The notes: generated by a model from the letters alone, not told the origin. Shown: positions 8,758 to 17,485, counted from the stretch's first letter. The stretch: 64,000 nt of DNA from Gammaproteobacteria bacterium (GCA_002690865.1 NZGG01000009.1:115317-179316), one strand, 5' to 3'. Numbers and translations: made by a program.

Positions 8758-9713
8758 CACTTCTATTTTATTGTTTGCTAACTACTTCCTGCTCGCAAGA
8801 GAGTCCTGAAAGCAACCAACAAAACTTGTTTAGTCCTATTGAAAAACTTCACACTGATAATAGAACTGATGCAAAGGAAAAATTTGAAAGTTTTAAGGTG
8901 GCGACTGATAGTTTCCTTGCAAATCCTACCGCTAAGACACTCACCGCGTTAAAAGAGAAGTGGGTGAAAGCCCATAATGGCGTACTAAAGTTTCAATTTT
9001 TAGCCAATCCTTCCAGCCATGAATCATTTACAAGACTCATCGATTCTTGGCCAATAGAACCAGGGTTTATTGATACACTTCCCCTTTATCCCAAAACCGG
9101 AATCGTTTCAGATGTCACTATTACCATTAATGAGGAAGCCATCCGTAAACAGCACCAATTCACAGATCACAGTGAAGCTGCTATTGGGTTTCATGTAATT
9201 GAATATCTAATTTTTTCAAGATCCTTAGAGGAATTTATACCTGAAGATGACTACAGAATTGTGCGACGTCGGCTATTGTTATCAACATTAGTAAGTAGCC
9301 TAGCGAAAGATCTTGATACTTATTTGGATGTGCCCCAATTTGATAAAAATTCACAACCGACATTGGGGAAAATAATGGAGATACTAGAAAATGGGGTCAG
9401 TCGCCTTCATCAACATTCACTAAAGCTTTTGACAAATCCTCACTCCGCTTTCTCAAACAAAAGCCGAACAAATCTCCAGAATCAGATATCCATAGTAGAA
9501 AAAGTTGTATTCGAACCAGCCAACCTTGGATCAGAACTCGTCTACCTAGACGAGGTTCTCGCGAGAGACATAATCCATACCATCCGAGAGTTGAGCTCTC
9601 TGATTAATTCAGAGACTACAGATGAGGAAATCGCTTTTCAGTGCTCATCATTACTTGAAGGACTAAAGCATCAACTAAGAAGCTTGATTACGATTCTCAA
9701 GTTGAATAACTAA
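8730..9713 (+). CDS. imelysin-like lipoprotein
   Basis: A signal peptide ends in the lipobox LTTSC with lipid-anchored Cys21. The body is helical and contains the imelysin signature G-x-H-x-x-E (G153, H155, E158 in IGFHVIEYL). Imelysin-like proteins are periplasmic or outer-membrane proteins linked to iron acquisition, though the mechanism is unclear. The usual neighbours (a di-haem peroxidase-like thiol oxidoreductase and DUF1513 protein) are absent, so this is a solitary copy. The start lies inside the 3' end of the HAD gene, suggesting translational coupling. Confidence 0.82.
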   Translation: MVNNQPKALTLLFYCLLTTSCSQESPESNQQNLFSPIEKLHTDNRTDAKEKFESFKVATDSFLANPTAKTLTALKEKWVKAHNGVLKFQFLANPSSHESFTRLIDSWPIEPGFIDTLPLYPKTGIVSDVTITINEEAIRKQHQFTDHSEAAIGFHVIEYLIFSRSLEEFIPEDDYRIVRRRLLLSTLVSSLAKDLDTYLDVPQFDKNSQPTLGKIMEILENGVSRLHQHSLKLLTNPHSAFSNKSRTNLQNQISIVEKVVFEPANLGSELVYLDEVLARDIIHTIRELSSLINSETTDEEIAFQCSSLLEGLKHQLRSLITILKLNN

Positions 9714-9714
9714 T

Positions 9715-9736
9715 TTGCTAGACACAGACTAGCCAA
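9715..9736. terminator. hairpin between convergent imelysin and gcvPB
   Basis: TTGCTAG and CTAGCCAA form a small inverted repeat around ACACAGA in the 15-bp gap between the two convergent genes. There is no strong T tract on either side, so termination is only a possibility. Confidence 0.25.
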
Positions 9737-11174
9737 CGTATACAAGATCCAGATCTCTAGCTGCTCGTACATCATCCAAACGCTTCACTGGCAAAGTGTG
9801 TGGAGCAGTTCTAACTAACTCAGGAGTCCGCCTTGCTTCTTCGAGAATCGCAGCCATAGCATCTACAAAACCATCTATCTCTTCTCTAGTTTCAGTCTCT
9901 GTAGGTTCGATCAAAAGACATTCAGGTACCAATAAGGGAAAATATGTAGTGGGCGCATGGTAGCCATAATCAAGGAGCCGCTTCGCAAAGTCCATAGCCG
10001 TTACCCCTAAATCTTTAGCTTCGTCTGAAAGCGAAATTATAAATTCATGGGTCGGTCTCCGTTTTGGATAAGCCAAACGAAATCCGGCCTGAGTCAGTCG
10101 TTTAGCCATATAATTCGCGTTAAGGGTTGCGTACTTTCCAACACGCTGCATGCCCTCAAACCCCAACATTCGCGCATATGCATAAGCCCGCAGTAAAATT
10201 CCCGCATTCCCCATAAAAGTAGATAGATGACCGATACTATTTGGCAAGTCCTGCTCATCAATCCATCGAAAATCACCATTATTATCCTTGCCTACAACAG
10301 GGGTGGGAATAAAAGGTGCTAATTTTTCTCCAACTCCGACGGGTCCTGCACCAGGACCGCCGCCGCCATGAGGGGTTGCAAATGTTTTGTGCAAATTCAT
10401 GTGCATAACATCGAAGCCCATATCACCTGGCCTAACCGTCCCTAAAATCGCATTAAGATTTGCCCCATCGTAATAAAGTAACCCTCCTGCATTATGCACA
10501 ACATCAGCTATTCCTTGAATTTGGCGCTCGAATACACCGCAGGTTGATGGATTAGTCATCATAAACCCCGCTGTTGCCGGCCCAACCGTATTTTTTAATT
10601 GATCAAGATCAACATCACCGTCTTTTGTGACTCCCACTTCACGAACTTTGTATCCGCACATAACAGCGGTTGCAGGATTCGTTCCATGCGCGGCGGTAGG
10701 AATTAAAATCTCCGAACGGTTGGGATCACCATTCTTTTCATGATAAGACTTTATCATTGCAACACCAGCCAACTCACCCTGTGCCCCTGCCATGGGTGTT
10801 AAAGAAACTGCCTGCATACCCGTTAAATCTTTCAAATATTCTTGCAGTTCGAACATACAAGCTAAGAAGCCTTGGCTCTTGTTCTCTGCAGTCAGAGGAT
10901 GGCGATTTAAAAACCCATGGATTCTAGCTGCTTGATGAGCACCTCTTGGATTATATTTCATAGTGCAGGAACCGAGTGGATAAAACTGTCCGTCGATTGA
11001 AAAATTTTTCTTAGATAAATTTGTAAAATGCCTTATTACCTGTAATTCTGAGACCTCAGGCAAACCAGTAGGTTTGTTACGGAGATATATTTCGGGTATG
11101 TCCTCTACACTTTCGCATTCCTCATACTGAGCAGAAGCACTGCGACCTTTACTAGACAACTCAAATATCAACAT
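9729..11174 (-). CDS. gcvPB: glycine dehydrogenase (decarboxylating) subunit 2
   Basis: C-terminal half of the glycine cleavage P protein. The PLP-binding lysine is K263 in MNLHKTFATPHGGGGPG. The segment FYPLGSCTMKYNP near residue 65 is the usual subunit-2 opening motif. Length (481 aa) is normal for the two-gene form. It overlaps gcvPA by 7 bp, consistent with coupled synthesis of the two subunits. It is the last gene of gcvT-gcvH-gcvPA-gcvPB. Confidence 0.96.
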   Translation of the reverse strand: MLIFELSSKGRSASAQYEECESVEDIPEIYLRNKPTGLPEVSELQVIRHFTNLSKKNFSIDGQFYPLGSCTMKYNPRGAHQAARIHGFLNRHPLTAENKSQGFLACMFELQEYLKDLTGMQAVSLTPMAGAQGELAGVAMIKSYHEKNGDPNRSEILIPTAAHGTNPATAVMCGYKVREVGVTKDGDVDLDQLKNTVGPATAGFMMTNPSTCGVFERQIQGIADVVHNAGGLLYYDGANLNAILGTVRPGDMGFDVMHMNLHKTFATPHGGGGPGAGPVGVGEKLAPFIPTPVVGKDNNGDFRWIDEQDLPNSIGHLSTFMGNAGILLRAYAYARMLGFEGMQRVGKYATLNANYMAKRLTQAGFRLAYPKRRPTHEFIISLSDEAKDLGVTAMDFAKRLLDYGYHAPTTYFPLLVPECLLIEPTETETREEIDGFVDAMAAILEEARRTPELVRTAPHTLPVKRLDDVRAARDLDLVYVG

Positions 11175-12532
11175 TCTTTAATCGCCTCACGCAGAACATC
11201 AGTAAAAAACTCTAAATCAGAATCATTCTTTTTCTCAGTAGTGTTAGTCAAAATACAATTGGAAAGCCCTCTGTTTACTTGACCAAGATCATAACCACCA
11301 AGGATTCCCTTCTCTGCCATTTTATGAAGAACATGGGACGCAGGTTTAGGGAGCTGAAATACCGCTTCATGAAAAACCGGACTAGAAAAACGAACAGACA
11401 CACCAATAATGGAAGATACTTTACGTTTAAGGGATACGATATTGTTATGACTCACCGCTGCAACCGACGCTAATCCCGTCTGACCTAGAAGGCTAAGATA
11501 AATTGTAGCTGCCGTAACTAAAAGACCTTGGTTAGTACAAATGTTAGAGGTAGCTTTTGCTCTCCGGATGTGTTGCTCCCTCGCTTGCAGCGTTAAAGCA
11601 AAACCTTCTTTCCCATCAAAATCAACGGTCCGACCAATTATTCTACCCGGTAACTGACGTACCAGAGACTTCCTACAACACATATAACCTAAGTAAGGTC
11701 CCCCAGAACACATTGGAATACCGAATGGCTGCGCTTCACCTACTACAATGTCAGCACCCTCCTCACCCCAGTCACCCGGAGCTCGAAAAAGTGCTAAAGC
11801 TAGCGGGTTGACAACACCTATGACCAATATTCCCTTCTCATGAGCCCAGTTGGTAAGAGCATCTATATGCTCTAGACCACCAAAAAAATTCGGATAAGGT
11901 ATCACCAAGCCCGCATAATCCTGATCTCGGTAATAATCTAGCGCTGATGAATCTATAGTTCCTGTACTATCCACATATGGTATTAAATCAATCTCAATAT
12001 CCTGATTCGAAACGATCGTGCGGCACGTAGCCAGATATCCTGGATGGACGGTAGATGCACAAAGCAGGCGCCTAGATTGCGATTTTTTATTCGCACGTAC
12101 TGCCATAAGTAACGCTTCAGCCAACGCAGTCGCACCGTCATAAACTGATGCATTCGCAACGTCCATAGCAGTAAGTCGCGATATCATTGTTTGGAACTCA
12201 TAGATAAGCTGTAACGTTCCTTGGCTAGCCTCCGCCTGATATGGGGTGTAGGCGGTGAGAAATTCACCTCTTGCTGCTATGTCCCATACTACACTTGGAA
12301 TATGATGATCGTAAGCACCCGCACCAAGGAAACAAGATGTTACGGTGTCTTTTGCGGCTCTTTCTGACATAAGACGCAGCATTGCCATTTCAGAGATACC
12401 TGAAGGTAAGATCTGCAAATCAGCATCACTAAGATTTTTGGGGATTTCATCGAAAAGAGAATCAATACTAGCAACGTCAATAGTCTCTAGCATTCGTCTT
12501 TCATCTTCTAAAGTATGGGGTATAAATGGCAT
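11168..12532 (-). CDS. gcvPA: glycine dehydrogenase (decarboxylating) subunit 1
   Basis: N-terminal half of the split P protein, which forms a heterotetramer with GcvPB and decarboxylates glycine onto the lipoyl arm of GcvH. Typical features are MPFIPHTLEDERRML at the N-terminus, FLGAGAYDHHIPSVV near residue 88, and the glycine-rich GEAQPFGIPMCSGGPYLGY. Length (454 aa) is normal. The 37-bp gap to gcvH fits one transcript. Confidence 0.96.
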   Translation of the reverse strand: MPFIPHTLEDERRMLETIDVASIDSLFDEIPKNLSDADLQILPSGISEMAMLRLMSERAAKDTVTSCFLGAGAYDHHIPSVVWDIAARGEFLTAYTPYQAEASQGTLQLIYEFQTMISRLTAMDVANASVYDGATALAEALLMAVRANKKSQSRRLLCASTVHPGYLATCRTIVSNQDIEIDLIPYVDSTGTIDSSALDYYRDQDYAGLVIPYPNFFGGLEHIDALTNWAHEKGILVIGVVNPLALALFRAPGDWGEEGADIVVGEAQPFGIPMCSGGPYLGYMCCRKSLVRQLPGRIIGRTVDFDGKEGFALTLQAREQHIRRAKATSNICTNQGLLVTAATIYLSLLGQTGLASVAAVSHNNIVSLKRKVSSIIGVSVRFSSPVFHEAVFQLPKPASHVLHKMAEKGILGGYDLGQVNRGLSNCILTNTTEKKNDSDLEFFTDVLREAIKEC

Positions 12533-12569
12533 TATCTATTCACAAAAAGTTAATATACGTTTTCCACCT

Positions 12570-12956
12570 CTATTCTTCGCAAATCTCCCGATATTTTTCT
12601 ACTGACAATAACGATGACAACTCTGTTGAGTCTGAAGGCCTAATCTTGAAAAACCATCCTTCATCATATGGGAAATCATTAACAATCTCGGGAGATTCCT
12701 CCAGCTGCTCATTAATTGCGCTAACAACACCAGAAATCGGTGTGTAAATATCTGAAGCTGCCTTTACAGACTCAACTACTCCAGCTTCACTTTTAGCTAC
12801 AAGCTCATCACCAACTTCCGGAAGCTCGACAAAAACCACATCCCCCAGCGCCTCTTGGGCATGATCACTAATACCAACAACTACTGTCCCATCTTCTTCG
12901 AGTTTAGCCCACTCATGAGACTCGAGGTAGTAACGGTCATCTGCAAATTTCACCAT
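12570..12956 (-). CDS. gcvH: glycine cleavage system H protein
   Basis: Small lipoyl carrier of the glycine cleavage complex. The lipoylated lysine is K65 in [10 protein letters not shown], and the fold markers [14 protein letters not shown] and YDEGWFFKI are present. Length is 128 aa, as usual. It sits between gcvT (24 bp upstream) and gcvPA. Confidence 0.97.
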   Translation of the reverse strand: MVKFADDRYYLESHEWAKLEEDGTVVVGISDHAQEALGDVVFVELPEVGDELVAKSEAGVVESVKAASDIYTPISGVVSAINEQLEESPEIVNDFPYDEGWFFKIRPSDSTELSSLLSVEKYREICEE

Positions 12957-12980
12957 TGTCTAATACTCCTTTTCATTGCC

Positions 12981-14057
12981 TTACCAGGTATTACATACTG
13001 GCTTACCATTTCGTACGAAAGGTGGTCGGACTAGAGCCACTGACATACGTCTACCTCGTATCTCAACAGTCAAGTTACCATCCGTCTTGTTAACGCGCGC
13101 TAAAGCAATAGACGTTCCAAGGGTTGGAGAGAACGCGCCACTCGTAATTTCACCAACCAGCTCATTTTCCATGAATACTGGATAATGAGGTCTTAAAATA
13201 CCTTTATCATTCATTATAAGCCCAACTAAAATTCGAGGACTTTGATGAAGTCGAAGGGCCTCAGATCCTATAAACTCTCTTTTTTCCAAAACAACAGTAG
13301 CCGCCATATTTGATTCAAAAGGCGTCACCGTTTCGTCCATGTCATTACCGTACAGGTTCATACCCGCCTCAAGCCTCAATGTATCTCTTGCGCCTAACCC
13401 TATCGGCCTGACTCCATGTAGGAGTAACTTTTTCCATAGTTCTTTAGCAGGGGTGGCTGGCAACATGATTTCTAAACCTCTTTCCCCTGTATAACCCGTT
13501 CGAGCAATAAAATACTCCTCACACCAAGCACCTTGAAATTCAGTCAATGACTCCAGCGTCGAGCAGTAAGCACCTCCTAAAATTTCAGTAGTTTTAGACA
13601 ACGCATCAGGACCTTGTATCGCTAATATTGACAGATCTTCCCTCTCATTTAGCTCACAATCCATGTGCCGCATACGCTGCTGAAACCACGCTATATCTTT
13701 CTCTCGGTTTACGCAATTGACCACTAATAGATACCTATCATTAGCTAAAAAATAGACAATGAGATCATCTATTACGTGTCCCGAGAAATCTAGCATAGCG
13801 CTGTATAACGCCTTGCCTGGAACTCGAAGACGGGAGATATCATTCGCCAATAATTTACCCAAAAGAAGCTGACTGGCATTGCCAAAAATCTCTATAATAG
13901 CCATATGGCTAACGTCAAAAACACCAACACTTTTTCTGACTGCATGGTGTTCTTCGATCTGCGAATCATACCTTATCGGCATATCCCAACCTGCGAAATT
14001 CACCATCTTGGCTCCAGCTTTTTGATGCAGTTTATATAGGTGTGTTCTATGACCCAT
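12981..14057 (-). CDS. gcvT: aminomethyltransferase, glycine cleavage T protein
   Basis: Transfers the methylene unit from the H protein to tetrahydrofolate and releases ammonia. The N-terminus (LYKLHQKAGAKMVNFAGWDMP) and the folate/aminomethyl site region (TGYTGERGLEI, GLGARDTLRLEAGMNLYGND) are canonical. Length is 358 aa. As first gene of the operon, it has a TATAAT upstream on the minus strand and an intrinsic terminator insulating it from ubiH. The 81-bp gap is too short for a glycine riboswitch plus promoter, and none was seen. Confidence 0.96.
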   Translation of the reverse strand: MGHRTHLYKLHQKAGAKMVNFAGWDMPIRYDSQIEEHHAVRKSVGVFDVSHMAIIEIFGNASQLLLGKLLANDISRLRVPGKALYSAMLDFSGHVIDDLIVYFLANDRYLLVVNCVNREKDIAWFQQRMRHMDCELNEREDLSILAIQGPDALSKTTEILGGAYCSTLESLTEFQGAWCEEYFIARTGYTGERGLEIMLPATPAKELWKKLLLHGVRPIGLGARDTLRLEAGMNLYGNDMDETVTPFESNMAATVVLEKREFIGSEALRLHQSPRILVGLIMNDKGILRPHYPVFMENELVGEITSGAFSPTLGTSIALARVNKTDGNLTVEIRGRRMSVALVRPPFVRNGKPVCNTW

Positions 14058-14088
14058 AGTTACAACCCATAGCTTCTATCCCTAAAAT

Positions 14089-14094
14089 ATTATA
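14089..14094 (-). promoter_or_regulatory. -10 element for the gcv operon
   Basis: On the minus strand, TATAAT lies about 32 bases before the gcvT start and just after the ubiH terminator, the expected place for the gcv promoter. No good -35 hexamer is visible, so an activator (GcvA type in relatives) may be needed. Confidence 0.4.
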
Positions 14095-14125
14095 AACCAA
14101 TCGTAGGAGGACCTCGTTAACCGGC

Positions 14126-14153
14126 AAAAAAGCTGACGTCATCTCAACGTCGC
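14126..14153 (-). terminator. intrinsic terminator of ubiH
   Basis: Read on the minus strand: GC-GACGT, loop TGAGATG, ACGTC-A-GC, then six T residues. It is a textbook hairpin plus T tract. The ubiH TGA stop lies inside the hairpin, so the coding end doubles as terminator. Confidence 0.8.
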
Positions 14154-15368
14154 TAATTTAACAATGACCTTTTTAAAAAATCCTGAACTTTCCACTTTAT
14201 TCAACCCTTCATTACGTAACCATTGGATGGCGGGATTACTCGAAGAAAAACCCCGAGCAAATACTTCCATCAACGCTGCAGTAGAGAGACTATCGGGCCT
14301 TCTGGAAGATTGGTATTGGTTTAAAACTTCAAGGCACCCGATAGGAATTCCTTTCAAACAGGCTTGCTTTATTGATTGACTCAATTGTTTTGCATCTGCA
14401 AGGCCAATATTAGCACCCTGACCCGCTAAAGGATGTATCGTGTGCGCTGCATCCCCTATTAGAACAAGGTTTTTTTCAACGTACCGCACGCTGTGTTGCT
14501 GAGAAATTGGAAAAACCAACCGATAGTCAATACCGAAAATCTTGCCCAATACTCCTTCTGATAAATTCTCAAGAAGTTTAGCTATACTCTCATCATCCAT
14601 CAGCATGATCTCATCATAATCGCTTGTGGATAACACAATAGAACACAAATTTTTATCAGAAAGAGGAAGGAATGCTAGTGTTCCTCTAGATGTAAACCAT
14701 TGGCGAGCAGTTCTACCATGTTGAAGTTCAGTTTCAACAACAGCTACTATGCCTTTTTGATTATAAGTCCACTTACAATAATTAAGGTTAGCTAGTTTTC
14801 GAACTTTAGACTGACTACCGTCTGCACCCACCAGTAGCTTCGTGCATATGACATTTTTATCCGTTTTAACGACATAACCATCTTCTAATTTCTCAAGTTC
14901 TTTTATTTCCGTATCCCAATAAAAAAATACATTTTTAGACTTTTTGATGTTGTTAATAAGCTCTATACTTAATTTGTCGTTTTCAACGATGTAACCCAAC
15001 TGCTCTAAAGCCAATTGTTCCGCACAAAATGATAGTTTACCGGTGCCTTCTCCATCTAACACCTCCATGCGAGTGTACGGGGTGCCAGTCAGGCTCTCCC
15101 CGACCCCATTTAAAAACTGCCAAGCGCTAATACTAAGGGCACTTATTCGAGGATGAATATGAGAATCCAATGTCCAATTTTTTCGCTTTTTTGGAACCGA
15201 AGAGGTTCGTTGCGGTTTTGATCCACGATCTATTACAGTAACAATTAGTCCAGATGATTTAAGTGACGCGGCAAATGCGAGGCCTACGATTCCGCCTCCG
15301 ATTACCAATACATCCGTACGTTCCACTACATTACTCCTAGTTTTTTCATTTTCTGGATGGTTTTGCAA
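14139..15368 (-). CDS. ubiH: FAD-dependent ubiquinone-biosynthesis hydroxylase (UbiH/UbiI/UbiF family)
   Basis: Flavin monooxygenase hydroxylating the ring of a ubiquinone precursor at the inner-membrane surface. The N-terminal dinucleotide motif is VIGGGIVGLAFAASL, the middle motif is GADGSQSKVR, and the C-terminal FAD motif is LIGDAAHTIHPLAGQGANIGLAD. Length (409 aa) fits. Which ring carbon it modifies cannot be told from sequence alone. In pseudomonads two such hydroxylases and pepP lie here; only one remains, next to ygfB. Confidence 0.87.
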   Translation of the reverse strand: MQNHPENEKTRSNVVERTDVLVIGGGIVGLAFAASLKSSGLIVTVIDRGSKPQRTSSVPKKRKNWTLDSHIHPRISALSISAWQFLNGVGESLTGTPYTRMEVLDGEGTGKLSFCAEQLALEQLGYIVENDKLSIELINNIKKSKNVFFYWDTEIKELEKLEDGYVVKTDKNVICTKLLVGADGSQSKVRKLANLNYCKWTYNQKGIVAVVETELQHGRTARQWFTSRGTLAFLPLSDKNLCSIVLSTSDYDEIMLMDDESIAKLLENLSEGVLGKIFGIDYRLVFPISQQHSVRYVEKNLVLIGDAAHTIHPLAGQGANIGLADAKQLSQSIKQACLKGIPIGCLEVLNQYQSSRRPDSLSTAALMEVFARGFSSSNPAIQWLRNEGLNKVESSGFFKKVIVKLATLR

Positions 15369-15464
15369 TTATTCCCTAGTAATACTTTATCTCTTCCCAA
15401 CACAAAATCATTCGAAACAAATTGACGATAAATGCACCACTAATCATCAAAACAATAGCTGTTT

Positions 15465-15995
15465 TCAATTACTTGTAGCGATTTCAAAAAAAACAAAAAA
15501 TACGGATGCTCTCACGAATTCAACCAACTGAAAAAAGTCTGATTCGTTGTCTTCAGTTTCTTCCATTTCATCACGGACTGCTGCAATACTTTGTATATCA
15601 ACCAAAACTTCACTAACTTCTTCATTAAGTGCCACTGAAGCCAAAGCCGCCAGAAACCCGGCACAAAAAGCTCTTAAGGCCCTCATTCTTTGATTAATAT
15701 TCTCCTCATCTTTAGGCATGAGGATGCGAAACTGGTAATCGCCAAATTCATCTAGCTGTTCTAGCGTCGAATTAAAAAGCACATCGAGTTTAGATACTAT
15801 CTCGTCTTCTAAGCTACCCACTTTATCGTAATCACCAGTGATTAAATCCCAATAAAGCCGTCGGCGCTCTGAGGATGAGGTTTTTCTATTAGAGCACATG
15901 TAACCAGTCATGAAGCCGTGAATTTCAGATATAGATAAGGTGATTCCAGCCACACGGCAAAAATCGTCGAAATCAGAATAATCAATATTATGCAA
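15465..15995 (-). CDS. ygfB: YecA/YgfB family (UPF0149) protein
   Basis: The N-terminus SDFDDFCRVAG...EIHGFMTGYMC is the hallmark of UPF0149/YgfB, and LRAFCAGFLAALA is the conserved central block. Length is 176 aa. YgfB proteins are small helical proteins; a regulatory role is reported for the Pseudomonas homologue. It lies upstream of ubiH on the same strand and divergent from zapA, a conserved arrangement. Confidence 0.9.
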   Translation of the reverse strand: MHNIDYSDFDDFCRVAGITLSISEIHGFMTGYMCSNRKTSSSERRRLYWDLITGDYDKVGSLEDEIVSKLDVLFNSTLEQLDEFGDYQFRILMPKDEENINQRMRALRAFCAGFLAALASVALNEEVSEVLVDIQSIAAVRDEMEETEDNESDFFQLVEFVRASVFFVFFEIATSN

Positions 15996-16069
15996 CTCAG
16001 TATCCGGTAAGATGTCAAGGGTTGGAGTTTAACCTGCAATAGGAGTGCTGAAAAATAAATAACTCGCGT

Positions 16070-16099
16070 TTGACCTATTGCAAAGCCTCGCTTTATAGT
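16070..16099 (+). promoter_or_regulatory. sigma-70 promoter for the zapA operon
   Basis: TTGACC, an 18-bp spacer, then TATAGT, ending 41 bases before the first gene of the operon, in the divergent ygfB/zapA gap. Confidence 0.45.
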
Positions 16100-16140
16100 T
16101 AGCTTCCGCTTTAGTGTAACTGTCACACGTATCTAGTGAG

Positions 16141-16356
16141 ATGAATGAGGTGCTCGCTTTGGAAATTGAAGACTTAGAGAATAAGATTGATGAGCTCATA
16201 CAACTTTGCGACGAGCTTGAACACAAATATAAAGTTCTACAATCCGATCAAGAAACCTGGCTAACAGAGCGATCCAGCCTAATGCAAAAAAATAAATTAG
16301 CAAAGAATAAGGTCGAAGCTATGATTATGCGTCTGAAAGCTTTGGGAGAGGAATGA
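16141..16356 (+). CDS. TIGR02449-type coiled-coil protein upstream of zapA
   Basis: A 71-aa, highly charged, almost entirely coiled-coil protein with heptad spacing of L/I/M throughout (EIEDLENKIDELIQLCDEL) and the end block KVEAMIMRLKAL. It resembles the short TIGR02449 family found directly before zapA in many gammaproteobacteria. Position suggests a cell-division accessory role like ZapB, but that is inference. The gap to zapA is 4 bp. Confidence 0.8.
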   Translation: MNEVLALEIEDLENKIDELIQLCDELEHKYKVLQSDQETWLTERSSLMQKNKLAKNKVEAMIMRLKALGEE

Positions 16357-16360
16357 GGGC

Positions 16361-16672
16361 ATGAGAGACGCAAAAACAATTACCGTAAAAATTTTAGATA
16401 AGGAATATCAGGTTAGCTGCAACGCTAACGAAGTGGAGGAACTTAGACAATCGGCAAATTACGTTCATGATAAAATGCAGGAGATCAAGAAGAGTTCTTC
16501 CGTCGTAGGATTAGAGCGTCTTTCGGTAATGGTTTCTCTAAACATAGCAAATGATTTTCTTAGGGAAAAAGAGAAATCAATATCACAAAAAACATTCCAA
16601 GATAATAATATGCAGGCTCTTAATGGGAAGCTAGAAAAGGCTTTGTTGCGGCTAAAGAACAAAGAAAATTGA
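16361..16672 (+). CDS. zapA: cell division protein ZapA
   Basis: Cytosolic FtsZ-ring stabiliser. The N-terminal head (TITVKILDKEYQVSC...) is followed by the block LRQSANYVHDKMQEI and a C-terminal coiled coil that drives tetramer formation. Length is 103 aa, as usual. The conserved order zapA-6S RNA-fau confirms the call. Confidence 0.93.
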   Translation: MRDAKTITVKILDKEYQVSCNANEVEELRQSANYVHDKMQEIKKSSSVVGLERLSVMVSLNIANDFLREKEKSISQKTFQDNNMQALNGKLEKALLRLKNKEN

Positions 16673-16697
16673 GTCTATAACTTTTGACAAGAAGAGA

Positions 16698-16703
16698 TAT
16701 AAT
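16698..16703 (+). promoter_or_regulatory. -10 box of 6S RNA promoter
   Basis: A perfect TATAAT lies 8 bases before the predicted 5' end of 6S RNA. A perfect TTGACA at 16684-16689 is only 8 bp upstream of it, too close to act as the -35 of this promoter; no good hexamer exists at 16-18 bp. Confidence 0.6.
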
Positions 16704-16710
16704 TTAAAAG

Positions 16711-16888
16711 ATGTTCCCTGGGTTGTTTGCCAGTCGATATGTCCTCGACCCTTTAAGCGAAAACCAGGAGGTCTTTTGGCTTCGTCATGTGCATGTCCGA
16801 ATTACGGAAAGCCTGAGACGAGTCGGAGATCACCGCCTTGAACCGCTGGGTTCAAGGGCTTATCCGAACAGCGGCAACTTGGGGAATT
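16711..16888 (+). ncRNA. ssrS: 6S RNA
   Basis: Regulator that binds sigma-70 RNA polymerase holoenzyme in stationary phase by mimicking an open promoter. Supporting features: location between zapA and fau; the diagnostic CCTTGAACC...GGGTTCAAGGGCTTA hairpin (16837-16864); complementarity of the two ends (5' TTCCCTGGGTTG with 3' CAACTTGGGGAA) giving the closing stem; a TATAAT just upstream; and a length of about 178 nt. The ends are estimated from pairing and may be off by several bases. It is probably also transcribed together with fau, as ssrS-ygfA is in E. coli. Confidence 0.92.
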
Positions 16889-17485
16889 ATTATCCAGACC
16901 AATAGACAATGTCTCCGTAAATCGTTTCGAAAACATAGACGATCTCTTACCCGAATCGCACAGGGGAAAACTAATGAAAAAGTTACTAAAACAATTGCAA
17001 ATAGACTATTTTTTCAACGTGCTTCGAAAGTTGCATTCTATTTACCATTTGATGGCGAAGTAAATCCCCTCTACTTATGCTCCTTAGCACACCATCTCGG
17101 TAAAAAATGCTACATGCCTCAGGTATCTGGACGGACTTTAAAATTTAAACAGTTCATCCCGAACAAAACTAAATTACAAAAAAATGAATATAATATTTTT
17201 GAACCCGTTGGAACGGAAATAATTTCTTCGGAAACACTTGATGTTGTATTCATGCCACTAGTAGCGTTTGACAGAGATGGGAACAGAATCGGGATGGGGC
17301 AGGGATACTATGATAATACTTTTTCGGAGAAATCTCGGTGGGAAAAAAAGCCCCTTCTGATAGGGCTAGCCCATAGTTTCCAGGAAACCGTATTGGAACC
17401 TCACACTAAAGACATACCAATGGACGGAGTCACAACAGAAAAGTCTTTTATCTGCTGCCAAGGAAATGCTAACACACTCGCCTAA
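16838..17485 (+). CDS. fau: 5-formyltetrahydrofolate cyclo-ligase
   Basis: Converts 5-formyl-THF to 5,10-methenyl-THF using ATP. The active-site signature DRDGNRIGMGQGYYD is intact, and homology starts at about RKSFRKHRRSL. The start is a puzzle. The only in-frame ATG/GTG/TTG before the conserved region is the TTG at 16838, inside 6S RNA (used for these coordinates; GGAG 9 bases upstream). The alternative is a non-standard ATT/ATC at 16886-16894 after GGGGA. The catalytic part is unaffected. It lies directly after 6S RNA, as ygfA does in E. coli. Confidence 0.88.
   Translation: MNRWVQGLIRTAATWGIIIQTNRQCLRKSFRKHRRSLTRIAQGKTNEKVTKTIANRLFFQRASKVAFYLPFDGEVNPLYLCSLAHHLGKKCYMPQVSGRTLKFKQFIPNKTKLQKNEYNIFEPVGTEIISSETLDVVFMPLVAFDRDGNRIGMGQGYYDNTFSEKSRWEKKPLLIGLAHSFQETVLEPHTKDIPMDGVTTEKSFICCQGNANTLA

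Noticed and set aside
13986..14138. Glycine riboswitch before gcvT
   Set aside because: Only 81 bp separate gcvT and ubiH, filled by a terminator and a -10 box; no aptamer-like conserved blocks were seen.
16684..16689. TTGACA as -35 of the 6S promoter
   Set aside because: Only 8 bp lie between it and the TATAAT; a functional pair needs about 16-18 bp.
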